From contig NC_007575.1 in assembly GCF_000012965.1 (NCBI RefSeq), forward strand, positions 62,001-126,000: a stretch of 64,000 nt of DNA, written 5' to 3'. Below the pieces are notes generated by a model. The model saw only the letters and a list, made by a program, of their open reading frames with translations. It had not been told where the DNA came from and did no database searches. The DNA is from Sulfurimonas denitrificans DSM 1251. GTDB lineage: Bacteria; Campylobacterota; Campylobacteria; Campylobacterales; Sulfurimonadaceae. Made by a program: the position numbers and the translations under genes. Shown here piece after piece: positions 29,827 to 38,268 of this stretch; position 1 is the first letter of the stretch; every line of letters begins with the position of its first letter.

Positions 29827-30036
29827 ATGAATGAAAATAGAAGCGTATTCTCTATTGATGGGATAACAGGCATGTTGGTAGCAACAGTGCTACTGCTTAG
29901 TATTTTAGTTGGATTAACACTTTGGGCTATTAATGTTCAACATGCTAGTGCAGCAAATTATTACGACATAAAAGATGAAGCATCTATAAAAATGTTTGGC
30001 TCTAATGTGGCTGATCATGTTGTTGATGTAAAGTAA
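29827..30036 (+). CDS. DUF4006-like small membrane protein of cco operon
   Basis: 69 residues with one transmembrane helix (GMLVATVLLLSILVGLTLWAINVQ) and a short soluble tail (AANYYDIKDEASIKMFG). A protein of this type follows ccoP in Campylobacterota and is called DUF4006. It lies ten bases after ccoP, so it is part of the operon. It probably helps assemble or stabilise the oxidase, but no function has been shown to my knowledge. Confidence 0.7.
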   Translation: MNENRSVFSIDGITGMLVATVLLLSILVGLTLWAINVQHASAANYYDIKDEASIKMFGSNVADHVVDVK

Positions 30037-30046
30037 GGAGTGGAAG

Positions 30047-30136
30047 ATGGAAAAAATTATTTCATGGGGCTTAGTTTTAATGGCTCTATATACACTCTAT
30101 GCAGTTTTAACACCTAATCATCTCTATATTGGTTAG
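30047..30136 (+). CDS. 29-residue single-helix membrane peptide in cco operon
   Basis: An ATG at 30047 preceded by AAGGAG (30035-30040) opens a 29-codon frame ending TAG at 30134-30136. The product starts MEKIISWGLVLMALYTLYAV and is one hydrophobic helix with a short polar end. It sits ten bases after the DUF4006-like gene. A strong ribosome-binding site and correct operon spacing support translation. It may be a tiny subunit of the oxidase, like the short subunits seen in other cbb3 enzymes. Confidence 0.55.
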   Translation: MEKIISWGLVLMALYTLYAVLTPNHLYIG

Positions 30137-30143
30137 GAAAAAG

Positions 30144-30848
30144 TTGAAGTTTTCAAGGGGGCTTTATGCCCTCCTTCTCACCCTTTTTTTTAACTCTTCA
30201 TTGGTTGCACAATACTTATATAAAGATGAACTTATATTTAATCCAGCATTTAATGTTGAGATAGAAAAACTAGGATCTGAGCTTTACGAAAAAACAGGCA
30301 TCTCTCTTAGACTTGTTATGTTAAAAAAATTGCCAGATTCTAAAAATATAGTAGAGTATGAAGAGCAACTCCTAGCAGAGTTTGATAAACCTACTATTTT
30401 GCTCACTTTTTCGCAGATGGATACAAAAGTGGATATTTTGGCGAATGAGACATCTTTATATAACTATTTTGATAAAAAACAGATACTAAGTCCAGTTGCT
30501 TCAGTAGTACAAGCTTTTACAATAGCACTATTTTATAGTGATAGTTTTGCGATGTTTAAAGAGATTATAAGCGATTATGGCGGAACAATTATCCCTCTTT
30601 TAGCTCAAAAATCAAAAGATAATGAGCTACTTGGCAAATATTCAGGCTCAATGTTTAACGGTTATGCAGATATAGCAGACCAGATTGCATCAAGTAAAGG
30701 TGTGGTGCTTGAAAATAGCGTGGGGAGTGCAAATCAGCAGAGTATATTTGTTGTAAAAGTATTATTTTACGGTTTTGTTCTTTATGGTATATATATGTAT
30801 ATTAAAAGAAAACTATATTTAAGAAAGCAGAAAAATGAAACTAAATAA
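30144..30848 (+). CDS. TPM-domain-like membrane-anchored protein of cco operon
   Basis: I chose the TTG at 30144 (234 residues) because AGGA lies six bases upstream. Another in-frame TTG at 30129 overlaps the tiny upstream gene. The protein has a signal peptide (GLYALLLTLFFNSSLVAQ), a soluble periplasmic domain resembling TPM/YgcG (about 25-190) and a C-terminal transmembrane helix (FVVKVLFYGFVLYGIYMYI) with a basic tail. TPM proteins have been linked to photosystem and respiratory complex repair. A role in oxidase assembly is inferred from position. It overlaps the next gene by 14 bases. Confidence 0.55.
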   Translation: MKFSRGLYALLLTLFFNSSLVAQYLYKDELIFNPAFNVEIEKLGSELYEKTGISLRLVMLKKLPDSKNIVEYEEQLLAEFDKPTILLTFSQMDTKVDILANETSLYNYFDKKQILSPVASVVQAFTIALFYSDSFAMFKEIISDYGGTIIPLLAQKSKDNELLGKYSGSMFNGYADIADQIASSKGVVLENSVGSANQQSIFVVKVLFYGFVLYGIYMYIKRKLYLRKQKNETK

Positions 30849-31341
30849 CGGCAGAATTTGGCCATATGCGATTAGTGCATCAATTATTTTTATATTTGGA
30901 GCATGTATAGCAACCATAGTAGTAACAAGTTCGCTTCCAGTCCAAGAGAGTGACACATACATGATGAGTTATCATGACGCTGATGCTAAAGCAAACGAGC
31001 TTATAAAGGCTAAAATAGATTTTGATAAGAAGTACAATATAGAGTACGTAACTCAGACATTTACAAAAGATAAAAGTGTCATAGCTTATAAAATTAGCGA
31101 TAAAGAGTCAAATCCTGTAAATAATGCAACTATAAAAGTGGTACTTACAAGACCATCAACTCTTAAAAATGACCAAGAGTTAAATAATCCAAGCGTGGAA
31201 AACGGCGTATATACTTTTGAGCCGACAACACTTAGCGCAGATGGAAGATGGGATATTATGGCTCAAGTGAGTGTTGGCGAAACAAGCAGATTTTACAACA
31301 TAAAAACAGACACAAGAGGGATGAATATAGTAGAGTATTAG
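30835..31341 (+). CDS. FixH/CcoH-like cbb3 oxidase assembly protein
   Basis: 168 residues with one N-terminal transmembrane helix (WPYAISASIIFIFGACIATIVV) and a periplasmic beta-sandwich. The domain around NNATIKVVLTRPST and PTTLSADGRWDIMAQVSVG resembles FixH/CcoH, a factor for maturation of cbb3 oxidase and its copper. Position at the end of the ccoNOQP gene run supports this. The gene is followed closely by a promoter for addB. Confidence 0.7.
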   Translation: MKLNNGRIWPYAISASIIFIFGACIATIVVTSSLPVQESDTYMMSYHDADAKANELIKAKIDFDKKYNIEYVTQTFTKDKSVIAYKISDKESNPVNNATIKVVLTRPSTLKNDQELNNPSVENGVYTFEPTTLSADGRWDIMAQVSVGETSRFYNIKTDTRGMNIVEY

Positions 31342-31343
31342 GC

Positions 31344-31349
31344 TATAAT
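31344..31349 (+). promoter_or_regulatory. -10 element immediately before addB
   Basis: A perfect TATAAT ends six bases before the addB ATG at 31356. The expected transcription start coincides with the start codon. There is no Shine-Dalgarno sequence, so addB may be read from a leaderless transcript. Confidence 0.5.
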
Positions 31350-31355
31350 TAAGCC

Positions 31356-33701
31356 ATGAATAACCAAACTATAGTACTCCCATCAGCTCGCTCTATTCGC
31401 AATGAACAGTTGAAGCTAGAGGGCGAAAACCTCTTCTTGGCACATTTTATCACTATGAGTGATTTTATATCAAGACTTTGTATAGTTAAAGATTTTAAGA
31501 TACTTGATGAAGATAGCAGAGTGCTTCTGCTCTTAGAAGCAAGTGATTTTAGTGATTTTAAAAACCTACAGATTGAGCGAAATTTCTTTACATTTACAAA
31601 AAATTCATCATATATATTTAAATTTTTTCAAGAACTTAGTGCTGAGTTATACGATATAAAAGAGTTAGAGAACTCTGATATTTATGCTGAATTTGCAGAG
31701 CATATAGCAATTCTACAAGAGCTGCATAAAAGGTATGAGAAGTTATGCTCTGAACGTAAATTCCTTGATAAAATATTTCTCCCAAAGCTCTACACTTTTA
31801 ACGAAGAGTATGCAAAAAGTCATGAGGCTCTAGAGCTACATGTTGATGGTCATCTGACAAACTTTGAGTTTGAACTGCTGCATAAGTGTTGTGAGTTTTG
31901 CAGCGTTGAACTTATATTTAGCACAAGCAGATTTAACTCAAAAATGAGAGTAAAGTTTGCAGAGTTGGGTATAGAACTAGAGGTTGGCTATAGATATAAA
32001 ATCTCTCTAAATGAGAAGAAAATAGTAGAAACAAAGAAGATTATACATAATAAAAATATAGTTGCTGACTCTTTTAGTGAGCCAATTCTACAAGCCGCAT
32101 TTGTAAAAAAGAAAATTTATGACTTTATAAAAAAAGGTTACAAAGCAGAGAATATAGCACTTATCTTGCCAGATGAGAAGTTTGCTACTGTTTTGGGGGT
32201 ATTTGATGAAAAATCAAACTTCAACTTTGCCATGGGTGAGCCATTTACTAACACACAGATATATAAAAAACTAAACGCTACATGTAAGTATATAGAGCAA
32301 GATTCAAAAGAGAATTATGCTAGGCTAAGAAGAGAGGGTGATGAGTTTCTTATAAAACTTAGCGCAATATACATGGGCAAAAGCAAAGATGTTGATGTTT
32401 TAGAGTTTCTAAAAGAGTATAAAGAGAGCTCAAGCAGTAAAAAAGAGATAAAAATATTTGATGAAGAGCTTTATAAATTTAAAAATATTTTGCCTTTTAT
32501 GAGAGAGATGAGTGTAAAATCAGTCATAAATCTATTTATGCAGAGATTATCAAAAAGAACATTAGATGATGTTAGAGGTGGAAAAATAACCGTTATGGGA
32601 GTTTTAGAGACTCGTTCTGTAACTTTTGAGGCAATAATAATAGTTGATTTCGATGACTCAAACGTTCCAAAAAAAAGTGATAAAGATATGTTTTTAAACA
32701 CTCAAGTAAGAGAGATGGCAAACCTTCCAACTATGAGTGATAGAGAAAATTTACAAAAGCACTATTATGAGATGCTTATAAATGGCTCAAAAGAGGTAGC
32801 GATAAGTTTTGTAAAGTCAAAAGAGAGTGCTGGTTCAAGATTTTTAAAACAGTTAAATATAAAAGAAAACAATCAACATAACGAGCAAGAGTACGCCTCT
32901 TTGCTCTTTAGTAGAGCAGGTGTGAACAAACAACAAGAGAGAGAGATTTCTTTTGATTATAGCTTTAGGGGCAAGACGCTCTCTGCTACAAAGTTAAAAA
33001 CATTTCTTACATGTAAGAGAAAATATTACTATCGTTATATTATGCAACTAAAAAATCATGAGATTCCAAAAGATATGCCAAAAGAACATGAGATAGGCAG
33101 TGACGTTCATAAAGCACTAAAGGAGCTATACACAAAAAAAAGCTCCTATGAGAGCCTTGAGGAGTTAAGAAAAGATTTGCATAAAGAGATGAGTTGTGCA
33201 TCTGGAGAGAGTGAGCTAGAGGGCTATCTCATGGCTGTTCAAGAGAGAAGAATGAGCGTTTTTGTTCAAAATGAGATTAAAAGGTTTGCTGAGGGATATG
33301 TAGTTTTAGAGTGTGAAAAGAGTCTTAGTGTGGAGTTTGGCGGGATGGTGTTAAATGGGCAGATAGATAGGATAGATATAAAAGAGAATGAACTCTATGT
33401 GCTTGATTATAAAACTGGCTCCTATCCAATATATACTCAAAAAAACTTCACAGAAGCAACAGACTTCCAGCTTGAATTTTACTATCTTCTAGCCTCAACA
33501 TTGGGTCAGGTAAAAGAGTGCGGATACTATGATTTAAAAGAATCAAAGATAGTAACAGAGCCACTCTTGAGCGAAAAACTCTCCATCTTAGGCTCACATG
33601 TAAAAGATTTGCTAAATATAGAACATCTAAATTTTAGCAAGTGTGAAGATATAAAAAATTGTCAATTTTGTGAATTTAAAATTATTTGTCAAAGGGAATA
33701 G
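31356..33701 (+). CDS. addB: AddB-like PD-(D/E)XK nuclease subunit of the AddAB recombination complex
   Basis: 781 residues with a degenerate helicase-like N-terminal part starting TIVLPSARSIRNEQL and a C-terminal nuclease domain. LSATKLKTFLTCKRKYYYRY gives the first Fe-S cysteine. GSDVHKAL, LNGQIDRID and LDYKTGSYP hold nuclease acids and lysine. NCQFCEFKIICQRE supplies the remaining cysteines. This is the epsilonproteobacterial AddB layout, shorter than Bacillus AddB (about 1160). With AddA it processes double-strand breaks for RecA. A 77-residue gene separates it from addA. Confidence 0.85.
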   Translation: MNNQTIVLPSARSIRNEQLKLEGENLFLAHFITMSDFISRLCIVKDFKILDEDSRVLLLLEASDFSDFKNLQIERNFFTFTKNSSYIFKFFQELSAELYDIKELENSDIYAEFAEHIAILQELHKRYEKLCSERKFLDKIFLPKLYTFNEEYAKSHEALELHVDGHLTNFEFELLHKCCEFCSVELIFSTSRFNSKMRVKFAELGIELEVGYRYKISLNEKKIVETKKIIHNKNIVADSFSEPILQAAFVKKKIYDFIKKGYKAENIALILPDEKFATVLGVFDEKSNFNFAMGEPFTNTQIYKKLNATCKYIEQDSKENYARLRREGDEFLIKLSAIYMGKSKDVDVLEFLKEYKESSSSKKEIKIFDEELYKFKNILPFMREMSVKSVINLFMQRLSKRTLDDVRGGKITVMGVLETRSVTFEAIIIVDFDDSNVPKKSDKDMFLNTQVREMANLPTMSDRENLQKHYYEMLINGSKEVAISFVKSKESAGSRFLKQLNIKENNQHNEQEYASLLFSRAGVNKQQEREISFDYSFRGKTLSATKLKTFLTCKRKYYYRYIMQLKNHEIPKDMPKEHEIGSDVHKALKELYTKKSSYESLEELRKDLHKEMSCASGESELEGYLMAVQERRMSVFVQNEIKRFAEGYVVLECEKSLSVEFGGMVLNGQIDRIDIKENELYVLDYKTGSYPIYTQKNFTEATDFQLEFYYLLASTLGQVKECGYYDLKESKIVTEPLLSEKLSILGSHVKDLLNIEHLNFSKCEDIKNCQFCEFKIICQRE

Positions 33702-33935
33702 ATGAAAGAAGAAGAAAAAAACAAAAACAACCCACTTCATGGTGTTACACTACAACATATTTTAGAGGTCTTGATTGAGCGTTACGGCTTTAAAGAGTTG
33801 GGTGCAAAAGTGGATATTAGATGTTTTTTGATAAATCCAACAATTAGCTCATGTTTGAAGTTTTTGAGAAAAACACCGTGGGCTAGGGCAAAAGTTGAAG
33901 AACTTTACATAAAAAGTATGGGCAAGCAGAGCTAA
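33702..33935 (+). CDS. VF530-like DNA-binding protein (DUF2132)
   Basis: 77 residues. The segment NPLHGVTLQHILEVLIERYGF, followed by CFLINPTISSCLKFLRKTPWARAKVEELY, is the characteristic VF530/DUF2132 sequence, a small helical fold proposed to bind DNA. It begins at the base after the addB stop and ends one base before addA, so all three are co-translated. Its place inside the addBA operon suggests a role in DNA end processing, which is inference. Confidence 0.8.
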   Translation: MKEEEKNKNNPLHGVTLQHILEVLIERYGFKELGAKVDIRCFLINPTISSCLKFLRKTPWARAKVEELYIKSMGKQS

Positions 33936-33936
33936 A

Positions 33937-36648
33937 ATGGTTATAAATAACCTAGCTTACGAGGCGAGTGCTGGAAGCGGAAAAACTTTTATGCTTGTTG
34001 TTCGCTATCTTAGTCTGCTCTTTATGGGAGCAAAGGCTTCAAGGATATTGGCGCTTACGTTTACAAACAAAGCCGCAAGTGAGATGCAAGAGAGGATTAT
34101 CGCAACACTCGAAGAGCTAGAACATAGAGGCGAGTTAGATGAGATTCTAAGAGTTACAGGGCTCTCTATTGAGTATCTTTTAGAGAATCGTCAAAGAGTT
34201 TTGGATGAGTTTTTAAACTCACATACAAAGATAATGACGATAGATAGTTTTTTCACAAAAATACTTAGAAAATTCTCCCTTTATGCTTCACTTATGCCAG
34301 ATTTTTCTACATTTTCTTCTCAGCATGAGCTAAAGCTTCTTTCGCGTTTTTTAAAAGAGGTAAGTATAACAAATCAAAAGGAGAGGCTAATATCGCTCTG
34401 GCTCTCTTCAAATAAGCGTCTTAGTGATATCTTTGAACTATTAGATGAGTTTTATGTCAAGTTTGCAGAGCTAAAACATATTGAGTTTAAAAAACAAAAT
34501 ATAGAGGTATTTGAAGAGGAAGCACTCTCTTATATGTCAGAGCTTAAAACGATTGTGACTTCTTGCCCTAGCGCTTCAAGTACAGCAATAAAATCTGTTG
34601 AAGCAAAAGATTTTGAAGAGCTTTGCTCAAAGAGTTGGCTAGAGAGGGAAAGCCTAGATTACAGAACCTTTGCAAAGTGCTACACTCCTGCTATGGATGA
34701 ACTGTTGCACAAGATAAAAGATGCCATAAAAAACCAAAATAGAGGACGTGAGCAGAACTTCTTTTTTTCGTTAAAAGGGCTGGTTGACACCTATATTAAG
34801 AGTAAAAAAGCGCTATATATGGATGATAATGAGCTTAGTTTTAGTGATGTGACATATCTTGTATATCAGATTTTAAAACTTCTTGGTGATGATAGTGAGT
34901 TTTTGTACTTTAGGCTTGATGCGCAGATAGAGCATATTCTCTTGGATGAGTTTCAAGATACTAGTATTTTGCAGTATGAGATACTAAAACCGCTTATTGA
35001 TGAGATAACCTCTGGAGAAGGAATCTTTAAAAATGGAAGTTTCTTTTTTGTGGGCGATGTTAAGCAATCCATATATAGATTCCGTGGCGGTGTGAGCGCA
35101 CTCTTTGAGAGTGTAGCGAGAGAGAACTCTACACATGTAGAAAAATTGCTCACAAACTATCGCTCACAAAGAGAGATAGTTTCGTTTGTAAATAGTGTTT
35201 TTATAGATAAGATAAAAAATTATACGCCACAGCTCTACAGAGAAGCCGCTAACTATGGGTATGTTGAAGTTGTGCAAAATGATGAGGTTTTAGAAGAGGT
35301 TGTTGCACAGGTAAAGAGCCTTTTAGCGCTTGGAGCAGATATAGATGAGATAGCCCTTCTTTGTGCTACAAATAGAGATGGCAGCTCAGTAAAAGAGGCA
35401 TTGGAAGCAGAAAATATTGAAGTTGTAACAGAGACAACAACAAAACTGATAAATCAAAACAGCGTCAAAGCTCTTTTGGAATATCTAAAATTTCACTACT
35501 TTGGTGAAGCTATCTATGCACATAATTTCTTTGCTCTTATATCACAAGAGTTTCGTCCTATGTGTAGAATTGACTTTAATAGAGTTGAACTTTTGCAGGT
35601 AGTAAAAGGGGCGATAAGAGAGTTTAGCTTATTTAGCGATAGCTTTAATCTACTTAGATTTTTAGACGCAATCTCAAGATACAACGATATAGAGGCACTA
35701 CTTTTTGAGTATGAGAGGATGGATGTAAGCGCTGCTGCTTCGGAGCTTAGAGGTGTAAGAGTGCTAACTGTGCATAAATCAAAAGGGTTAGAATATGAAC
35801 ATGTAATAGTGATGGATAGGCTTACAAAAACTCCACCATCACGTGAAGCTGTGATTTATGAATATGATGGACTTACGTTAGAAAATATCTATTTGCGTAT
35901 CAAAGGCAGAGAGAGTGTTGATGAGAAGTATGCCTTAGCTCTTTTAAAAGAGAAAGCTTTGCAGGTAGAGGATAGTTTAAATGCCCATTATGTAGCCTTT
36001 ACAAGAGCAAGAGAAAATCTTATAGTAGTTTTAAAATCAAAAGAGTCTATTTTTGATATTTTAGATTTAAGAGTGCAAAAAAATGGAGTTCTAAAGTGTA
36101 CATCTAAAGAGAAAAATATCAAAAAAGAGTTTATACCCTTGGAGTATCAAGAACTCTTTTATGGGACACAAAGTGATATCTTAGAACTCGAAAAAGAGCA
36201 AGAGGGCGATTTTGTATCTATAAATTTTGGAATAGCGATGCACTACATGTTAGAGATGCTAGGCGAGTTTAAAACAAAAAATATAGCTAATGCTAAAGAT
36301 AGCATGATTAATAAATATGGCGCACTTCTTCAAGAGAGCGAGATAAAAGATATCCAAAAAAGAGTAGAGATGCTACTTGAGAATAGTGAGTTTATCTCTA
36401 TCGTTGATGGTGTATGTTATAGAGAAAAAGCACTCCGTTATAAAAACTCTCTTAGATATATAGATCTTTTAGTACGTAGTAAAGAGGGGTATAATATACT
36501 CGATTACAAGAGCTCAAATTTGTACATGTATGAGCATGTAAAGCAGGTGCGCTCTTACGTAAAAGCGGTAGAAGAGATTACCAAAAAGAGTGCGCTGGGG
36601 TATATAATTTATCTGCTAGAAGATGAGATAAAGATAGTAAAAGTCTAA
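33937..36648 (+). CDS. addA: AddA-like UvrD-family helicase-nuclease subunit
   Basis: 903 residues. The SF1A helicase motifs are Walker A (ASAGSGKTF), motif Ia LALTFTNKAASEMQERI, DEFQD as Walker B (near ILLDEFQDTS), GDVKQSIYRFRGG and VLTVHKSKGLEY. The C-terminal nuclease region has RYIDLLVRSKEGYNILDYKSS. It unwinds and degrades DNA at breaks with AddB. Length is shorter than Bacillus AddA (about 1230) but normal for epsilon-type enzymes. Confidence 0.9.
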   Translation: MVINNLAYEASAGSGKTFMLVVRYLSLLFMGAKASRILALTFTNKAASEMQERIIATLEELEHRGELDEILRVTGLSIEYLLENRQRVLDEFLNSHTKIMTIDSFFTKILRKFSLYASLMPDFSTFSSQHELKLLSRFLKEVSITNQKERLISLWLSSNKRLSDIFELLDEFYVKFAELKHIEFKKQNIEVFEEEALSYMSELKTIVTSCPSASSTAIKSVEAKDFEELCSKSWLERESLDYRTFAKCYTPAMDELLHKIKDAIKNQNRGREQNFFFSLKGLVDTYIKSKKALYMDDNELSFSDVTYLVYQILKLLGDDSEFLYFRLDAQIEHILLDEFQDTSILQYEILKPLIDEITSGEGIFKNGSFFFVGDVKQSIYRFRGGVSALFESVARENSTHVEKLLTNYRSQREIVSFVNSVFIDKIKNYTPQLYREAANYGYVEVVQNDEVLEEVVAQVKSLLALGADIDEIALLCATNRDGSSVKEALEAENIEVVTETTTKLINQNSVKALLEYLKFHYFGEAIYAHNFFALISQEFRPMCRIDFNRVELLQVVKGAIREFSLFSDSFNLLRFLDAISRYNDIEALLFEYERMDVSAAASELRGVRVLTVHKSKGLEYEHVIVMDRLTKTPPSREAVIYEYDGLTLENIYLRIKGRESVDEKYALALLKEKALQVEDSLNAHYVAFTRARENLIVVLKSKESIFDILDLRVQKNGVLKCTSKEKNIKKEFIPLEYQELFYGTQSDILELEKEQEGDFVSINFGIAMHYMLEMLGEFKTKNIANAKDSMINKYGALLQESEIKDIQKRVEMLLENSEFISIVDGVCYREKALRYKNSLRYIDLLVRSKEGYNILDYKSSNLYMYEHVKQVRSYVKAVEEITKKSALGYIIYLLEDEIKIVKV

Positions 36649-36699
36649 AGTTAAATAAAACTTATAGTAAAATTTTGCAAATATATACAAAGAGGATTA

Positions 36700-37212
36700 A
36701 TGTTTAAGAACTTTTTTATCATAACGTTTTTTTTTCTTTGTACAGCGCTCTTAGCCAATACTCAAAGTGATGAAGATTATGGATTTCCACATATAAGTGA
36801 AGATATAAGCGAGCAAGAGAGAGTAATTGAGCCACTTACAACTAGGCTCCTATCGAAAGCAGAAGAGTTTTTAGGTACTCCATATAGATTTGGAAATAAG
36901 GGCGAAAAGAAGACTGACTGCTCAGGATTTACACAGCAAGTTTTTGGAGAGTTTGGAATCTTGCTTCCACGTTCGGCTACAGAACAGTCAAAATATGGCA
37001 AAAAAATAGAGCTTAAAGATTTAAAAGTAGGAGATTTACTCTTTTATCGAACTTATAAAAAAGCCCCATCACATGTAGGCATATATGCAGGAGATGGAAA
37101 AATCATTCATGCCTCTTATAGAAATAAAAAAGTTCAATACGACGCTATAGACAAGGGATATTATAAAAAACGTTTCTTATATGCTAAACGTATAGTCTCA
37201 AAAGATGATTAA
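36700..37212 (+). CDS. NlpC/P60 family cell-wall peptidase
   Basis: 170 residues with a signal peptide (FFIITFFFLCTALLA) and a C-terminal NlpC/P60 domain. The catalytic cysteine is in KKTDCSGFTQQVF, the histidine in SHVGIYAGDG, and a third polar residue follows in IIHASY. Such enzymes cut D-gamma-glutamyl-diaminopimelate bonds in peptidoglycan in the periplasm. AGAGGA precedes the ATG. It stands alone between addA and rplM. Confidence 0.85.
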   Translation: MFKNFFIITFFFLCTALLANTQSDEDYGFPHISEDISEQERVIEPLTTRLLSKAEEFLGTPYRFGNKGEKKTDCSGFTQQVFGEFGILLPRSATEQSKYGKKIELKDLKVGDLLFYRTYKKAPSHVGIYAGDGKIIHASYRNKKVQYDAIDKGYYKKRFLYAKRIVSKDD

Positions 37213-37216
37213 TTTA

Positions 37217-37246
37217 AAACCTTAAAAAAACCATAAATTAAGGTTT
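37217..37246. repeat. Inverted repeat after the NlpC/P60 gene
   Basis: AAACCTTAA (37217-37225) and TTAAGGTTT (37238-37246) form a 9-bp stem directly after the stop codon. It may be a transcription terminator, though no long T tract follows on the plus strand. Confidence 0.4.
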
Positions 37247-37263
37247 ATGTAAGTAAAAAAAGA

Positions 37264-37269
37264 TATACT
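37264..37269 (+). promoter_or_regulatory. -10 element of rplM-rpsI promoter
   Basis: TATACT lies 62 bases before the rplM start, leaving a leader of about 55 bases. Ribosomal protein leaders can carry autoregulatory folds, but I see no clear structure in it. Confidence 0.45.
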
Positions 37270-37331
37270 TTCGCCAATTAAACAGGCATTAAATATGTTG
37301 ATGTTAAGAAAATTACTTGAAAGGTTCAAGA

Positions 37332-37754
37332 ATGAAATTTACGAAAATTGCAACTCCTGAACAAATTGATCAAAAATGGGTTTTGATTGATGCTGAAGGT
37401 AAAACTTTTGGTCGTATTATTACTGAAGTAGCAACTCTACTTCGTGGTAAAAACAAGCCATGTTTTACTCCAAATATTGATTGTGGTGACTATGTTGTAG
37501 TAGTTAACGCTTCTAAAGCAAAATTTAATGGTCTTGGCAAAATCGCTAATAAAGAGTATTTCTCTTACTCTGGCTACTTCGGCAGTGTTAAGAGTACTAA
37601 AATGACTGAACTTTTAGAGAAAAATCCTGAGAAGCTTTACAAATTAGCTACTCGTGGTATGCTTCCTAAAACTAAGCTTGGTGCTAAGATGATTAAAAAA
37701 TTAAAAATTTATGCAAGTGCTGAACACCCTCACTCTGCACAATTAGCTAAGTAA
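37332..37754 (+). CDS. rplM: 50S ribosomal protein L13
   Basis: 140 residues matching L13 over full length: [46 protein letters not shown] and [20 protein letters not shown] are typical. I use the ATG at 37332 (AAGG upstream). A frame opening at 37317 is a non-family extension. It binds 23S rRNA early in assembly and is followed by rpsI after ten bases, the conserved pair. Confidence 0.97.
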   Translation: MKFTKIATPEQIDQKWVLIDAEGKTFGRIITEVATLLRGKNKPCFTPNIDCGDYVVVVNASKAKFNGLGKIANKEYFSYSGYFGSVKSTKMTELLEKNPEKLYKLATRGMLPKTKLGAKMIKKLKIYASAEHPHSAQLAK

Positions 37755-37764
37755 GGACAACTAT

Positions 37765-38154
37765 ATGAAAAAAGTATATGCAACAGGACGCCGTAAAGCG
37801 TCAATCGCAAAAGTATGGTTAACTCCAGGCGCTGGGACTATGACAATCAATGGTTTATCATTAGATGCATGGTTAGGCGGATTAGAGGCTAAAAAACTTC
37901 GTGTTAAACAACCTCTTGCACTAACAAAACAAGATACATCGGTAAACATTGTAGCTACAGTTTTAGGCGGAGGTTTTGGCGGTCAAGCTGATGCTCTTCG
38001 TCACGGAATCTCTCGTGCATTAGTACGTTTCAATCCAGAGTTAAAAGCTATACTAAAACCTGAGGGTATGATGACTCGTGATTCACGTGTTGTTGAACGT
38101 AAAAAGCCAGGCAAGCGTAAAGCACGTCGTTCTCGTCAGTTCTCTAAGCGTTAA
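37765..38154 (+). CDS. rpsI: 30S ribosomal protein S9
   Basis: 129 residues, ending in the conserved basic tail [11 protein letters not shown] that reaches the ribosomal P site. The opening [21 protein letters not shown] and the [19 protein letters not shown] segment are S9 signatures. It is the second gene of the rplM-rpsI operon. Confidence 0.97.
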   Translation: MKKVYATGRRKASIAKVWLTPGAGTMTINGLSLDAWLGGLEAKKLRVKQPLALTKQDTSVNIVATVLGGGFGGQADALRHGISRALVRFNPELKAILKPEGMMTRDSRVVERKKPGKRKARRSRQFSKR

Positions 38155-38174
38155 TCGTTATAGAGACCTCTTTT

Positions 38175-38193
38175 TCAGTGCTATTTGCACTGG
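38175..38193. terminator. Possible terminator hairpin after rpsI
   Basis: CAGTGC (38176-38181) and GCACTG (38187-38192) form a 6-bp stem with loop TATTT, extended by a T-G pair. It starts 21 bases after the rpsI stop. There is no T tract 3' of it, so it may stop transcription only weakly. Confidence 0.4.
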
Positions 38194-38242
38194 AAATATA
38201 CTTCGCTATTTTTTATTAACATTTTCCTCCATTTTACTTTGG

Positions 38243-38248
38243 TATAAT
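38243..38248 (+). promoter_or_regulatory. Extended -10 element upstream of solute-binding protein gene
   Basis: TGGTATAAT is an extended -10 promoter (TGn plus TATAAT). It lies 20 bases before the TTG start at 38269, predicting a leader of about 13-15 bases. Confidence 0.55.
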
Positions 38249-38268
38249 CACTCAAAAAAAGAGTAATT

